22,863 nt of DNA from a bacterium. Lineage in GTDB: Bacteria; Armatimonadota; HRBIN16. Location: NCBI GenBank assembly GCA_025057335.1, contig JANWXG010000012.1, positions 1-22,863 on the forward strand, given 5' to 3'. How positions within the stretch are numbered: the first letter of the stretch is position 1; every line of letters begins with the position of its first letter. Shown here in pieces: positions 6,035-13,341 of this stretch. A program made the position numbers and the translations under genes. The notes below the pieces were generated by a model, which saw nothing but the letters and a program-made list of their open reading frames with translations, searched no databases and had not been told where the DNA came from.

Positions 6035-9000
6035 ATGGAACCGACGAAGGAGCACTTCGAGTTGGAAATTCTCGAGGAGACTTCCCCGCCGGCGGAGGAC
6101 ATGTCGCTTGCAGTGACGGAGAAGCGCGCCCCCGGCTTGCGTTTCCCGCGCTACTTCACCCGCCCCGGCGTGCACCCCTTCGACGAGGTGCGCTGGGAAC
6201 TGCGCACCGCCTCCATCACAGGCGAACGCGGTGAGGTGATTTTCGAGCAGAAGGATGTGGAGGTGCCCGAGTTCTGGAGCCAGTTGGCAACCAACGTCGT
6301 GGCTTCCAAATACTTCCGAGGGCAGCTAGGCAGTCCCCAGCGCGAGCGCAGTGTGCGCCAGCTCATCTCCCGCGTCGCCGACACTATCGCTGCCTGGGGA
6401 CGCAAGGACGGCTACTTCGCCAGCGAAGAGGACGCGGACACCTTTCACAAAGAGCTCATACACCTTCTGCTGATGCAGAAGGCGTCGTTCAACAGCCCCG
6501 TGTGGTTCAACATCGGCGTGCCAGGCGAGCGCCCGCAAGCCAGCGCCTGCTTCATTAACTCCGTCGAAGACAACATGGAGAGCATCCTCGAGCTGGTCAA
6601 GACGGAGGGGATGCTGTTCAAGTACGGTTCGGGCACGGGCACGAACTTCTCGCGCCTGCGCTCCTCGCGTGAGCATCTGGCGGGCGGAGGCACCGCTTCG
6701 GGACCGGTCTCCTTCATGCGCGGCTTCGACGCCTTCGCAGGGGTCATCAAGAGCGGAGGCAAGACGCGCCGCGCTGCCAAGATGGTCATCCTCAACGCCG
6801 ACCATCCCGACATCCTCGCCTTCATCCGCAGCAAGGCGGAGGAAGAGAAGAAGGCGTGGGCGCTGATTGAGGCGGGATATGATGGCAGCTTCAACGTGCC
6901 TGGCGGCGCCTACGATAGCGTCTCCTACCAGAACGCGAACCACTCCGTGCGCGTCTCCGACGCCTTCATGGAGGCGGCGGTGAAGGGCTTGCCCTGGCAA
7001 ACGCGCTATGTTACGACGGGGGAGGTCGCCGATACCTACAACGCACGCGACCTGCTGCGCGAAATCGCGGAAGCCACGTGGATTTGCGGCGACCCCGGCT
7101 TACAATATGACGACACCATCAACAAGTGGCATACTTGCAAAAACACTGACAGGATTTACGCCAGCAATCCGTGTTTTACGGGAGACAGCCTCGTTTATAC
7201 CAGCAAGGGGCTGATACCTTTCCGCGACCTGATGTTGCGCGTCGCGCAGGGCGAGACTTTCCTGGTGTACACGCACAACCGAACCGCCCCCGAACCGCAC
7301 GAGGGCGTTCGCCTGAGCTCTCCCTCGCAGTTCATGGTAACAGGGGTCAACGAGGTATGGCGTCTGCGGTTCTCTAACGGTATTGAGGTTCGCTGCACGC
7401 CAAACCACCGCTTCTTCACGCTGAACCGAGGCATGGTGCGGGCGAACGAGCTCACTTCTGAGGACAGAGTGCTCGTTGTAGATAGCCCGTGCTTGCCTCT
7501 GGAGGCGTCATGGCGCATGCCCGCTCCCTCCGACTACCTGCAGCTGCGAGCGAAGGGCGAGCGATACGCCCATCTGAACCTGCCATCGGAGTGGTCGGAG
7601 CCGTTCGCGGAGATGCTAGGGCACCTGACAGGTGACGGCTCGTTTGTGCCCTCAAGCTCGATGGTTATCCTCATCTACGGAAGACCAGAAGACCAGGAAT
7701 ACCTGCTTCCCCGCCATCGTGCTGTGCTGGAAGCGTTGGGCTTGCACCCGCACCTCAGCAAGCAGCCGAATGGCGTCGTGCAAATGCGCGTGACCCGTAA
7801 TGCTCTCAACCGCTTTCTGGAGGCGCTGGGGATGCGTCGCACTACCGCCTCAGAGAAGCGTGTACCGCAGGCTCTCTTTCAGGCACCTCCAGAAGCGGTA
7901 GCAGCCTACCTGCGTGGACTGTTCAGTGCGGATGGCTGCGCCTACGAAGATGTGCGCCAGGGCACGCGGTATGTCGGTCTGGGCAGCAAGTCGCTCCGCC
8001 TGCTCCAAGACGTGCAGCAATTGCTACTGATGTTCGGCATCCAGAGTCGAATCTACACGCAGCCGCCTAAAAGGAGCTCAGGCTTCCGCTACACGCGCAA
8101 GCGCGACGGACAACAGGTCACGTATGAGTCCAGGGGCAACTCGTACGACTTGCGCATCACCGGTCCCTCCCTGCTACGGTTCGATGAGTACATCGGCTTC
8201 TCCGTACCCAGCAAGCAGAAAGCACTGGATCAGTGGATCGAGGAGCACGATTTCTACAACGTACAGGTAGAGGCTCACCTGGTAGAGCGCGTTCCTGAGG
8301 GATATGAGGTGACTTACAACCTGACCGAGCCTCTGCACAACACATACATCGTCAACGGGCTGGTGGTCTCCAACTGTTCGGAATTTGTCTTCCTCGACGA
8401 CACAGCTTGTAATTTAGCCAGCCTGAACCTCATGGCGTTCCGCAAGCCCGACGGCGAGTTTGATATCGAGGCGTTCCGCCACGCGGTGCGCATCATGATT
8501 ACCGCGCAGGAGATTATCGTGGACAACGCGGCGTACCCCACTCCCAAGATTACCCAAAACAGCCACGACTATCGCCCGCTAGGGTTGGGCTACGCGAACT
8601 TGGGCGCGCTGCTGATGGCGCGAGGACTGCCCTACGACAGCGACGCGGGGCGCGCCTACGCCGCCGCTATCACCGCCATCATGACGGGCGAGGCGTACCG
8701 ACAGTCTGCCATCATCGCGCGCGACTGCGGAGGACCTTTCCCTGGCTATGCTAAAAACCGCGAGCCGATGCTGGAGGTCATCCGCATGCACCGCGCGCAC
8801 GTGGACAAGATCGAGGCGAAGGAGACGGTGCCCGCAGAACTGCTGCGCACCGCGCAGGAGTGCTGGGATGAGGCGCTAACGCTAGGTGAGCAGGTCGGCT
8901 ACCGCAACGCGCAGGTGACTGTGCTGGCGCCCACAGGCACTATCGCCTTCATGATGGACTGCGACACCACTGGCATCGAGCCTGACATCGCCCTAGTGAA

Positions 9001-10018
9001 ATACAAAACCCTCGTGGGCGGCGGGCTGATGAAGATTGTCAACCGCACCGTGCCCGAGGCGCTGCAGCGGCTAGGCTACTCGCAGGAGCAGGTAGAAGAC
9101 ATCATGGCATACATCGAGCGCACCGACACCATCGAGGGCGCGCCGCACCTCAAGCCCGAGCACCTGCCCGTGTTCGACTGCGCCTTCAAACCCGCCAACG
9201 GACAGCGCAGCATCCACTACATGGGGCACATCAAGATGATGGGCGCGGTACAGCCGTTCCTGTCGGGCGCGATTTCCAAAACGGTCAACATGCCCCACGA
9301 CGCCACAGTGGAAGACATCATGGAGGCGTACGTGCAGGCGTGGAAGCTGGGCGTGAAAGCCATCGCCATCTACCGCGACGGCTCCAAGCGCACACAACCG
9401 CTGAGCACCAAGAAGACGAGTGAGCAGCTGGAACAGCAGCCCGTGCAGGAGGCGCGCCCCGTGCGGCGCAAACTGCCCGACGAGCGCCAGAGCATCACAC
9501 ACAAGTTCAGCGTCGGCGGGCATGAGGGCTACATCACGGTCGGTCTCTATCCCGACGGCAAGCCGGGCGAAATCTTCATCACGATGAGCAAGGAAGGCTC
9601 GGTCGTGTCGGGGCTGATGGACAGCTTCGCCACCGCCATCTCGCTTGCGTTGCAGTACGGCGTGCCGCTGGAGACGCTGGTAAACAAGTTCGCCCACATG
9701 CGCTTCGAGCCGTCGGGCGTCACTAACAACCCACAGATTCGCTTCGCCAAGTCCATCATGGACTACATCTTCCGCTGGCTGGCGCTGAAGTTCCTGCCGC
9801 CGGACCAGCAACCCGCAGGCGAGGCTGCTTCCATCGAGAACCACACCAGCCTTGCTGAGAAGGTCACCGAGCCAGCAAAGGGGTTGCGAGAGACGGAGCA
9901 GCTGGTGTTCCAGTTACAGGCGGACGCGCCGCCATGTCCAGAATGCGGCTCTATCATGGTGCGTAACGGCGCTTGCTACAAGTGTCTCAACTGCGGCGCC
10001 ACTTCTGGATGCTCGTAG
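6035..10018 (+). CDS. nrdJ: Adenosylcobalamin-dependent ribonucleotide reductase with intein
   Basis: This is class II ribonucleotide reductase, which makes deoxyribonucleotides using adenosylcobalamin to generate a cysteine thiyl radical. The precursor is 1327 residues; removing the intein (380-780) leaves 926. Visible features are the first redox cysteine in ASACFINSVEDN, the glycine-rich KYGSGTGTNFSRL, the NxCxE active-site motif (N-P then, after the intein, C-S-E), CNLASLNL, and LAPTGTIAFMMDCDTTGIEPD. The C-terminal tail has a zinc-ribbon-like CPECG ... CLNCG and ends SGCS, the redox tail of long NrdJ proteins. The start could be TTG at 6029 (about five bases after AGGAG) or ATG at 6035 (about ten); I prefer ATG. 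It follows nrdR in one operon and ends at a strong terminator. No cobalamin riboswitch is seen; the NrdR boxes are the visible control. Confidence 0.96.
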   Translation: MEPTKEHFELEILEETSPPAEDMSLAVTEKRAPGLRFPRYFTRPGVHPFDEVRWELRTASITGERGEVIFEQKDVEVPEFWSQLATNVVASKYFRGQLGSPQRERSVRQLISRVADTIAAWGRKDGYFASEEDADTFHKELIHLLLMQKASFNSPVWFNIGVPGERPQASACFINSVEDNMESILELVKTEGMLFKYGSGTGTNFSRLRSSREHLAGGGTASGPVSFMRGFDAFAGVIKSGGKTRRAAKMVILNADHPDILAFIRSKAEEEKKAWALIEAGYDGSFNVPGGAYDSVSYQNANHSVRVSDAFMEAAVKGLPWQTRYVTTGEVADTYNARDLLREIAEATWICGDPGLQYDDTINKWHTCKNTDRIYASNPCFTGDSLVYTSKGLIPFRDLMLRVAQGETFLVYTHNRTAPEPHEGVRLSSPSQFMVTGVNEVWRLRFSNGIEVRCTPNHRFFTLNRGMVRANELTSEDRVLVVDSPCLPLEASWRMPAPSDYLQLRAKGERYAHLNLPSEWSEPFAEMLGHLTGDGSFVPSSSMVILIYGRPEDQEYLLPRHRAVLEALGLHPHLSKQPNGVVQMRVTRNALNRFLEALGMRRTTASEKRVPQALFQAPPEAVAAYLRGLFSADGCAYEDVRQGTRYVGLGSKSLRLLQDVQQLLLMFGIQSRIYTQPPKRSSGFRYTRKRDGQQVTYESRGNSYDLRITGPSLLRFDEYIGFSVPSKQKALDQWIEEHDFYNVQVEAHLVERVPEGYEVTYNLTEPLHNTYIVNGLVVSNCSEFVFLDDTACNLASLNLMAFRKPDGEFDIEAFRHAVRIMITAQEIIVDNAAYPTPKITQNSHDYRPLGLGYANLGALLMARGLPYDSDAGRAYAAAITAIMTGEAYRQSAIIARDCGGPFPGYAKNREPMLEVIRMHRAHVDKIEAKETVPAELLRTAQECWDEALTLGEQVGYRNAQVTVLAPTGTIAFMMDCDTTGIEPDIALVKYKTLVGGGLMKIVNRTVPEALQRLGYSQEQVEDIMAYIERTDTIEGAPHLKPEHLPVFDCAFKPANGQRSIHYMGHIKMMGAVQPFLSGAISKTVNMPHDATVEDIMEAYVQAWKLGVKAIAIYRDGSKRTQPLSTKKTSEQLEQQPVQEARPVRRKLPDERQSITHKFSVGGHEGYITVGLYPDGKPGEIFITMSKEGSVVSGLMDSFATAISLALQYGVPLETLVNKFAHMRFEPSGVTNNPQIRFAKSIMDYIFRWLALKFLPPDQQPAGEAASIENHTSLAEKVTEPAKGLRETEQLVFQLQADAPPCPECGSIMVRNGACYKCLNCGATSGCS
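7172..8374 (+). other. Intein with LAGLIDADG homing endonuclease inside nrdJ
   Basis: The 401-residue intein begins at Cys380 (CFTGDSLVYTSKGLIPF, block A) and ends at Asn780 (LHNTYIVNGLVVSN, blocks F and G), with Cys781 as the +1 nucleophile. Block B is CTPNH at 454-458, containing the TxxH needed for the first acyl shift. Two dodecapeptide endonuclease motifs are present: LGHLTGDGS (528-536) and LRGLFSADG (626-634), each keeping the metal-binding aspartate. The penultimate residue is Ser rather than the more common His; the block F His (in LHNTY) is retained. All splicing and endonuclease motifs look intact, so it is probably active. Ligation restores NPCSEF, the usual class II active-site sequence. 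Confidence 0.95.
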
Positions 10019-10035
10019 AAAACGGGCTGCCACAT

Positions 10036-10071
10036 GGGTTGTGAGGGGTATCTCCCCTCGCAACCCCTTTT
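10036..10071 (+). terminator. Terminator after nrdJ
   Basis: The arms GGGTTGTGAGGGG (10036-10048) and CCCCTCGCAACCC (10054-10066) form a 13-pair stem with one G-U pair and a five-base loop, followed by a short T run at 10068-10071. It lies 17 bases after the nrdJ stop and 22 bases before the next gene, so it should end the nrdR-nrdJ transcript. Confidence 0.8.
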
Positions 10072-10092
10072 CCCCTTGCAGGAGGGCTGAAC

Positions 10093-10476
10093 ATGTTTCG
10101 TGTGATTGGTGTAGAAACGGGGGACCATCCGCGTCGGGAGTTCGTTGTCATCCGCAACCAGTCCCTGCGCTATGAGAACTTGCGCGGCTGGGCAATCACG
10201 GACGAGAGCTACTTCACTGCCGACCCGCGCACTCTCGCCGAACGCCTGTATATTTTTCGTGAAGAGGTAATGATCGAGCCAGGGGCGTATGTTGCCCTGT
10301 GCACAGGTTCGGGAGAGAACCACTGGACGCGGGCAGGCGACGGGCGCAGCGTGTACGTAGTGTACTGGGGCAGAGAGCGCCCTGTGTGGTGCAGTAGCCA
10401 GCGCGTGATGCTCATTCAGGTAGCACATGTCGCTCCCTCCACTGTCATGCCTCAGCACGCGCAAGCAAGAGGATGA
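10093..10476 (+). CDS. Small lamin-tail-domain-like protein
   Basis: The 127-residue protein has no signal peptide and resembles a single lamin tail domain, an immunoglobulin-like fold. The family pattern is visible: EFVVIRNQSLRYENLRGWAI (about 17-36), then a turn, then MIEPGAYVALCTGSG (about 60-74), and a final strand with VYVVYWGRERPVW. In bacteria this domain usually occurs in larger secreted proteins; a free-standing cytoplasmic copy is less common. The start at 10093 has AGGAGG seven bases upstream. It is followed 39 bases later by the YqaA-like gene, and the hairpin between them hides that gene's ribosome binding site. The role is unknown; the fold assignment is by eye. Confidence 0.75.
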   Translation: MFRVIGVETGDHPRREFVVIRNQSLRYENLRGWAITDESYFTADPRTLAERLYIFREEVMIEPGAYVALCTGSGENHWTRAGDGRSVYVVYWGRERPVWCSSQRVMLIQVAHVAPSTVMPQHAQARG

Positions 10477-10480
10477 GACG

Positions 10481-10508
10481 CCTCCTGCCAATAATATAGG
10501 GCAGGAGG
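10481..10508 (+). promoter_or_regulatory. Hairpin sequestering the yqaA-like ribosome binding site
   Basis: CCTCCTGCC (10481-10489) is perfectly complementary to GGCAGGAGG (10500-10508), with an A/T-only-but-one loop of ten bases. The right arm contains the AGGAGG ribosome binding site of the gene starting at 10516. The left arm begins five bases after the stop codon of the preceding gene, so a ribosome finishing that gene would cover the left arm and free the site. This is the layout of translational coupling; there is no T run, so it is not a terminator. Confidence 0.65.
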
Positions 10509-10515
10509 TCTGTTC

Positions 10516-11103
10516 ATGGAAGCTCTCAAAGCGTGGGCGTTCGGTCTGGTAGAGGCATATGGGCTGTGGGGGCTGTTCGGTGTGGCCTTCATCGAATCCT
10601 CCTTCTTTCCCGTTCCCCCGGATGTGCTCCTCATCGGTCTGGTGCTTGCTCCACAAGCGCCCCACACTGCATGGATTGCGACCGTCTGCACCGTGGGCAG
10701 CGTGTTGGGAGCGATTCTGGGCTGGGTCATTGGCGCGTATGGAGGCTATCCCCTGCTCCATCGCTGGTTCAGCGAGCAGAAGGTGCAGCGCGTGGAGCAG
10801 CTATACAACCGTTACGGTGTGTACGCTGTACTGATTGCCGCCTTCACGCCTATCCCCTACAAGGTGTTCACCATCGCCAGCGGAGTGTTTCGGTTCAACA
10901 TCATCTCGATGCTGCTGGCGAGCGTGGTCGGCAGGGGAGCGCGCTTTTTCCTCGTCGCCTACCTGACGCAATGGTTCGGCAGGGAGATTCTCAAACGGCT
11001 GGATATGGCGATGGTGGCGCTGCTGGCACTGGTGATGGTGGCGGGAGGGATATACCTTTACGGAGCGTATCGCAAGCGGCGTGCAGCCCCTCCGACGAGG
11101 TAG
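10516..11103 (+). CDS. YqaA-type VTT (DedA/SNARE-associated) membrane protein
   Basis: This 195-residue integral membrane protein of the VTT/DedA superfamily has about five hydrophobic helices. The family signatures are an early acidic residue plus ESSFFPVPPDVLL (about 26-38, the reentrant-loop motif) and FTPIPYKVFTIASGV (about 109-123). The second motif is characteristic of the YqaA branch. DedA/VTT proteins act in the cytoplasmic membrane and have been linked to lipid flipping and membrane-potential homeostasis; the role of the YqaA branch is less clear. The start at 10516 has a strong AGGAGG seven bases upstream, but it is locked in a nine-pair hairpin. The C-terminus is basic (YRKRRAAPPTR), consistent with a cytoplasmic end. 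Confidence 0.9.
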   Translation: MEALKAWAFGLVEAYGLWGLFGVAFIESSFFPVPPDVLLIGLVLAPQAPHTAWIATVCTVGSVLGAILGWVIGAYGGYPLLHRWFSEQKVQRVEQLYNRYGVYAVLIAAFTPIPYKVFTIASGVFRFNIISMLLASVVGRGARFFLVAYLTQWFGREILKRLDMAMVALLALVMVAGGIYLYGAYRKRRAAPPTR

Positions 11104-11210
11104 ACTCTCGCCTCCACAACGGTAGGAATCTGCTGATAGCGCAGAAAACTATAGTTTACCCTGTCTCAATCTTGCAGCGTAGGTCACGCAACATCCACAA
11201 ATCACAACAC

Positions 11211-11216
11211 TATAAA
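11211..11216 (+). promoter_or_regulatory. Possible -10 element of a leaderless dgcA transcript
   Basis: TATAAA at 11211-11216 lies only eight bases before the ATG at 11225, and no ribosome binding site is seen. Transcription from this -10 would start within a base or two of the start codon. The -35 region (GCAACA at 11188) is weak, so the call is tentative. Confidence 0.4.
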
Positions 11217-11224
11217 GCACTGCG

Positions 11225-12280
11225 ATGCGCATACAGTACACCACCTTCACTGTGCATAAGCGGTTCCCGCTCACTATCAGTCGGGGTACCACCGCCCAGA
11301 CAGACAACTTGTGGCTGCGTGTGGAGGCGGAGGGAATCGAGGGGTGGGGTGAAGCCTCGCCTTTCTCCATCGGCACCTACCGCGAGAGCACAGAGACCCT
11401 GCTCGGGGCAGTGCAGCAGGTTGCCTCTCTGCTGGAGCCTCTGCACCCCTTACAGCGTCAGCAGGTAGAGCAGCTGCTGGAGGCGCGCGGGGTTCCCCGC
11501 GCCCTGCGTGCCGCCGTCGATACCGCCCTGCATGACTGGCTCGGCAAGGCGGTTGGAATGCCCCTGTGGAGGCTGTGGGGTCTGGACAGACAACGGATTG
11601 TACCGACCACCGTGACTATCGGTATCAGCTCGCCTGAGGTCGCGCAGCAGCGCACGCGCGACTGGTTGGCTCTCACGGGGGCGAAGGCGCTGAAGGTGAA
11701 ACTAGGCAGCCCAGAGGGGATTGAGGCAGACAAGATGATGTTCGAGGCAGTGCGAGAGGCATTGCCAGAGGGCGTCTCACTGCGAGTGGATGCCAACGGC
11801 GGCTGGAATCTGCAGGACGCTCTCAACATGTGTCAGTGGCTGGCGCAGCGTGGCGTGGAATACGTGGAGCAGCCGCTCCCCCAGGGCATGGAAGACCAGC
11901 TCGCGGAGCTGTATCGCCAGTCGCCCCTGCCCCTCTTCGCGGATGAAAGCTGCTTCACTAGCGCGGACGTCCCCCGACTGGCGGGGCGGGTGCACGGCGT
12001 CAACCTGAAGCTCATGAAATGCGGCGGGCTGAGCGAAGCCATGCGCCTGATACACTGTGCGCGAGCGTGTGGATTGCGAGTGATGTTCGGCTGCTACTCC
12101 GACAGTAGCCTCGCCATCACAGCGATGGCGCATCTTTCCCCCCTCGCCGACTACCTGGACCTAGACAGCCATCTGAACCTGCTGGACGACCCCTTTGTGG
12201 GGGCGACGCTGCAAGAGGGGAGAGTAATACCAAACGACCTTCCTGGACTGGGGGTACAGCGCCGTGAAGATTCTGCCTGA
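11225..12280 (+). CDS. dgcA: Enolase-superfamily epimerase, DgcA or Ala-Glu epimerase type
   Basis: This 351-residue enolase-superfamily enzyme is of the dipeptide epimerase group. The catalytic acid/base lysines are Lys157/Lys159 (LKVKLG) and Lys265 (LKLMKCGG). The metal ligands are Asp189 (VDANGGW), Glu215 (VEQP) and Asp240 (ADES). The DxD motif at 312-314 (LDLDSHL) is the feature that in L-Ala-D/L-Glu epimerases binds the substrate amino group. The next gene is a DUF1611 protein overlapping by 17 bases. That pairing matches what I know of dgcA-dgcN, where DgcN acetylates D-glutamate and DgcA racemises N-acetyl-D-glutamate. Either that role or murein dipeptide epimerisation is possible; the neighbour favours the first. 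No clear ribosome binding site precedes the ATG. Confidence 0.9.
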   Translation: MRIQYTTFTVHKRFPLTISRGTTAQTDNLWLRVEAEGIEGWGEASPFSIGTYRESTETLLGAVQQVASLLEPLHPLQRQQVEQLLEARGVPRALRAAVDTALHDWLGKAVGMPLWRLWGLDRQRIVPTTVTIGISSPEVAQQRTRDWLALTGAKALKVKLGSPEGIEADKMMFEAVREALPEGVSLRVDANGGWNLQDALNMCQWLAQRGVEYVEQPLPQGMEDQLAELYRQSPLPLFADESCFTSADVPRLAGRVHGVNLKLMKCGGLSEAMRLIHCARACGLRVMFGCYSDSSLAITAMAHLSPLADYLDLDSHLNLLDDPFVGATLQEGRVIPNDLPGLGVQRREDSA

Positions 12281-13313
12281 GCATCGAGTAGCCATTCTGC
12301 AGCACGAAGGTATTCGGGGACCCTACGGCAAGACAGGGCTAGTGCTGCTGCGTTACAGTGAGGCGCAGATTGTGGCGGTCATCGATGCCGAGTGTGCAGG
12401 CGGCTCCCTGGTGCAGCTCACGGGGATTGCCCGGGATGTGCCCATTGTGGCTTCCGTGCGGGAGGCGCTCGCCTACCAGCCACAGATACTGCTGACGGGT
12501 ATTGCTCCCCCAGGTGGAGGGCTGCCCCCCGCGTGGTGGCAGGAGATACGAGAAGCAGTCGAGGCGGGATTGTGCATCGTGAACGGCTTGCACACCCCGA
12601 TGGCGGAGCATCCCGACTTGAAGCCTCTGCTGCGCCCAGGGCAATGGATTTGGGATGTGCGCCGCGAACCACCCGGGCTGAGCCTGGGCAGCGGCGCCGC
12701 GCGTGAGTTGCCCTGCCTGCGCGTACTCACCGTAGGCACTGACATGGCGATTGGCAAGATGTCCACCAGCTTCGAGATGCACCGCGCCGCGCTTCGGCAG
12801 GGATGGCGCTCGGCGTTCATCGCCTCTGGACAAACGGGGATGATGCTTGCAGGCGACGGAGTACCTCTGGACGCGGTGCGTGTGGACTTCGCCGCTGGTG
12901 CCGTAGAGCAGATTGTGATGCGCTACGGACGCGACCATGATATTCTGCACATCGAGGGGCAGGGTTCCCTCCTCAATCCCGCCTCTACCGCGACCCTGCC
13001 TCTTCTACGCGGGGCGCAACCGACCCATCTGATCCTAGTGCACCGTGCAGGACAGACGCACATCCGCAGCTATCCCCACGTACCGATACCGCCGTTGCGC
13101 GAGGTTGTGCGGCTATACGAGATGGTAGCGTGCGCAGCTGGGGCGTTCGCGCCCGCTCCTGTGGTGGGCGTCGCCCTGAACACTGCCCACCTGAGCGAAG
13201 CGGAAGCCCAAGCCGCCATCGCTCAAGTGGAAGCCGAGACCTGCCTGCCCTGCACAGACCCTGTGCGCTACGGGGCGGAGAAGCTGCTGGAAGCGGTAAC
13301 AGGACGGAGATAG
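12264..13313 (+). CDS. dgcN: DUF1611 family protein, DgcN-like D-amino acid N-acetyltransferase
   Basis: This 349-residue DUF1611 protein has an N-terminal Rossmann-like part (1-150, with QIVAVIDAECAGG) and a C-terminal P-loop-like part. The nucleotide-binding-type loop is GTDMAIGKMS (158-167), and HIEGQGSLLNPAS near 231-243 is the family's second signature. One characterised DUF1611 branch, DgcN, N-acetylates D-glutamate. The start is GTG at 12264, inside the end of the epimerase gene (17-base overlap), with a GGGGG run about eleven bases upstream. Overlap and shared substrate class imply one pathway: D-Glu to N-acetyl-D-Glu to N-acetyl-L-Glu. The family assignment is firm; the exact substrate is inferred from the pair. 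A hairpin covers its stop codon. Confidence 0.85.
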   Translation: MKILPEHRVAILQHEGIRGPYGKTGLVLLRYSEAQIVAVIDAECAGGSLVQLTGIARDVPIVASVREALAYQPQILLTGIAPPGGGLPPAWWQEIREAVEAGLCIVNGLHTPMAEHPDLKPLLRPGQWIWDVRREPPGLSLGSGAARELPCLRVLTVGTDMAIGKMSTSFEMHRAALRQGWRSAFIASGQTGMMLAGDGVPLDAVRVDFAAGAVEQIVMRYGRDHDILHIEGQGSLLNPASTATLPLLRGAQPTHLILVHRAGQTHIRSYPHVPIPPLREVVRLYEMVACAAGAFAPAPVVGVALNTAHLSEAEAQAAIAQVEAETCLPCTDPVRYGAEKLLEAVTGRR

Positions 13314-13334
13314 GGCAACCGTCCTGCTACCGCT
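13292..13334. terminator. Long hairpin between convergent dgcN and DUF1080 genes
   Basis: The arms 13292-13307 and 13319-13334 pair over 16 positions with one A/C mismatch (core CAGGACGG/CCGTCCTG). The loop of 11 bases contains the dgcN stop codon (13311-13313). It ends seven bases before the stop of the convergent DUF1080 gene. No T run follows on either strand, so it may stop transcription inefficiently or protect the 3' ends of both mRNAs. Confidence 0.45.
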
Positions 13335-13341
13335 AAAAGAG

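Noticed and set aside
10533..11468. A 311-codon plus-strand open frame
   Set aside because: Out-of-frame shadow across the YqaA-like gene and the start of the epimerase.
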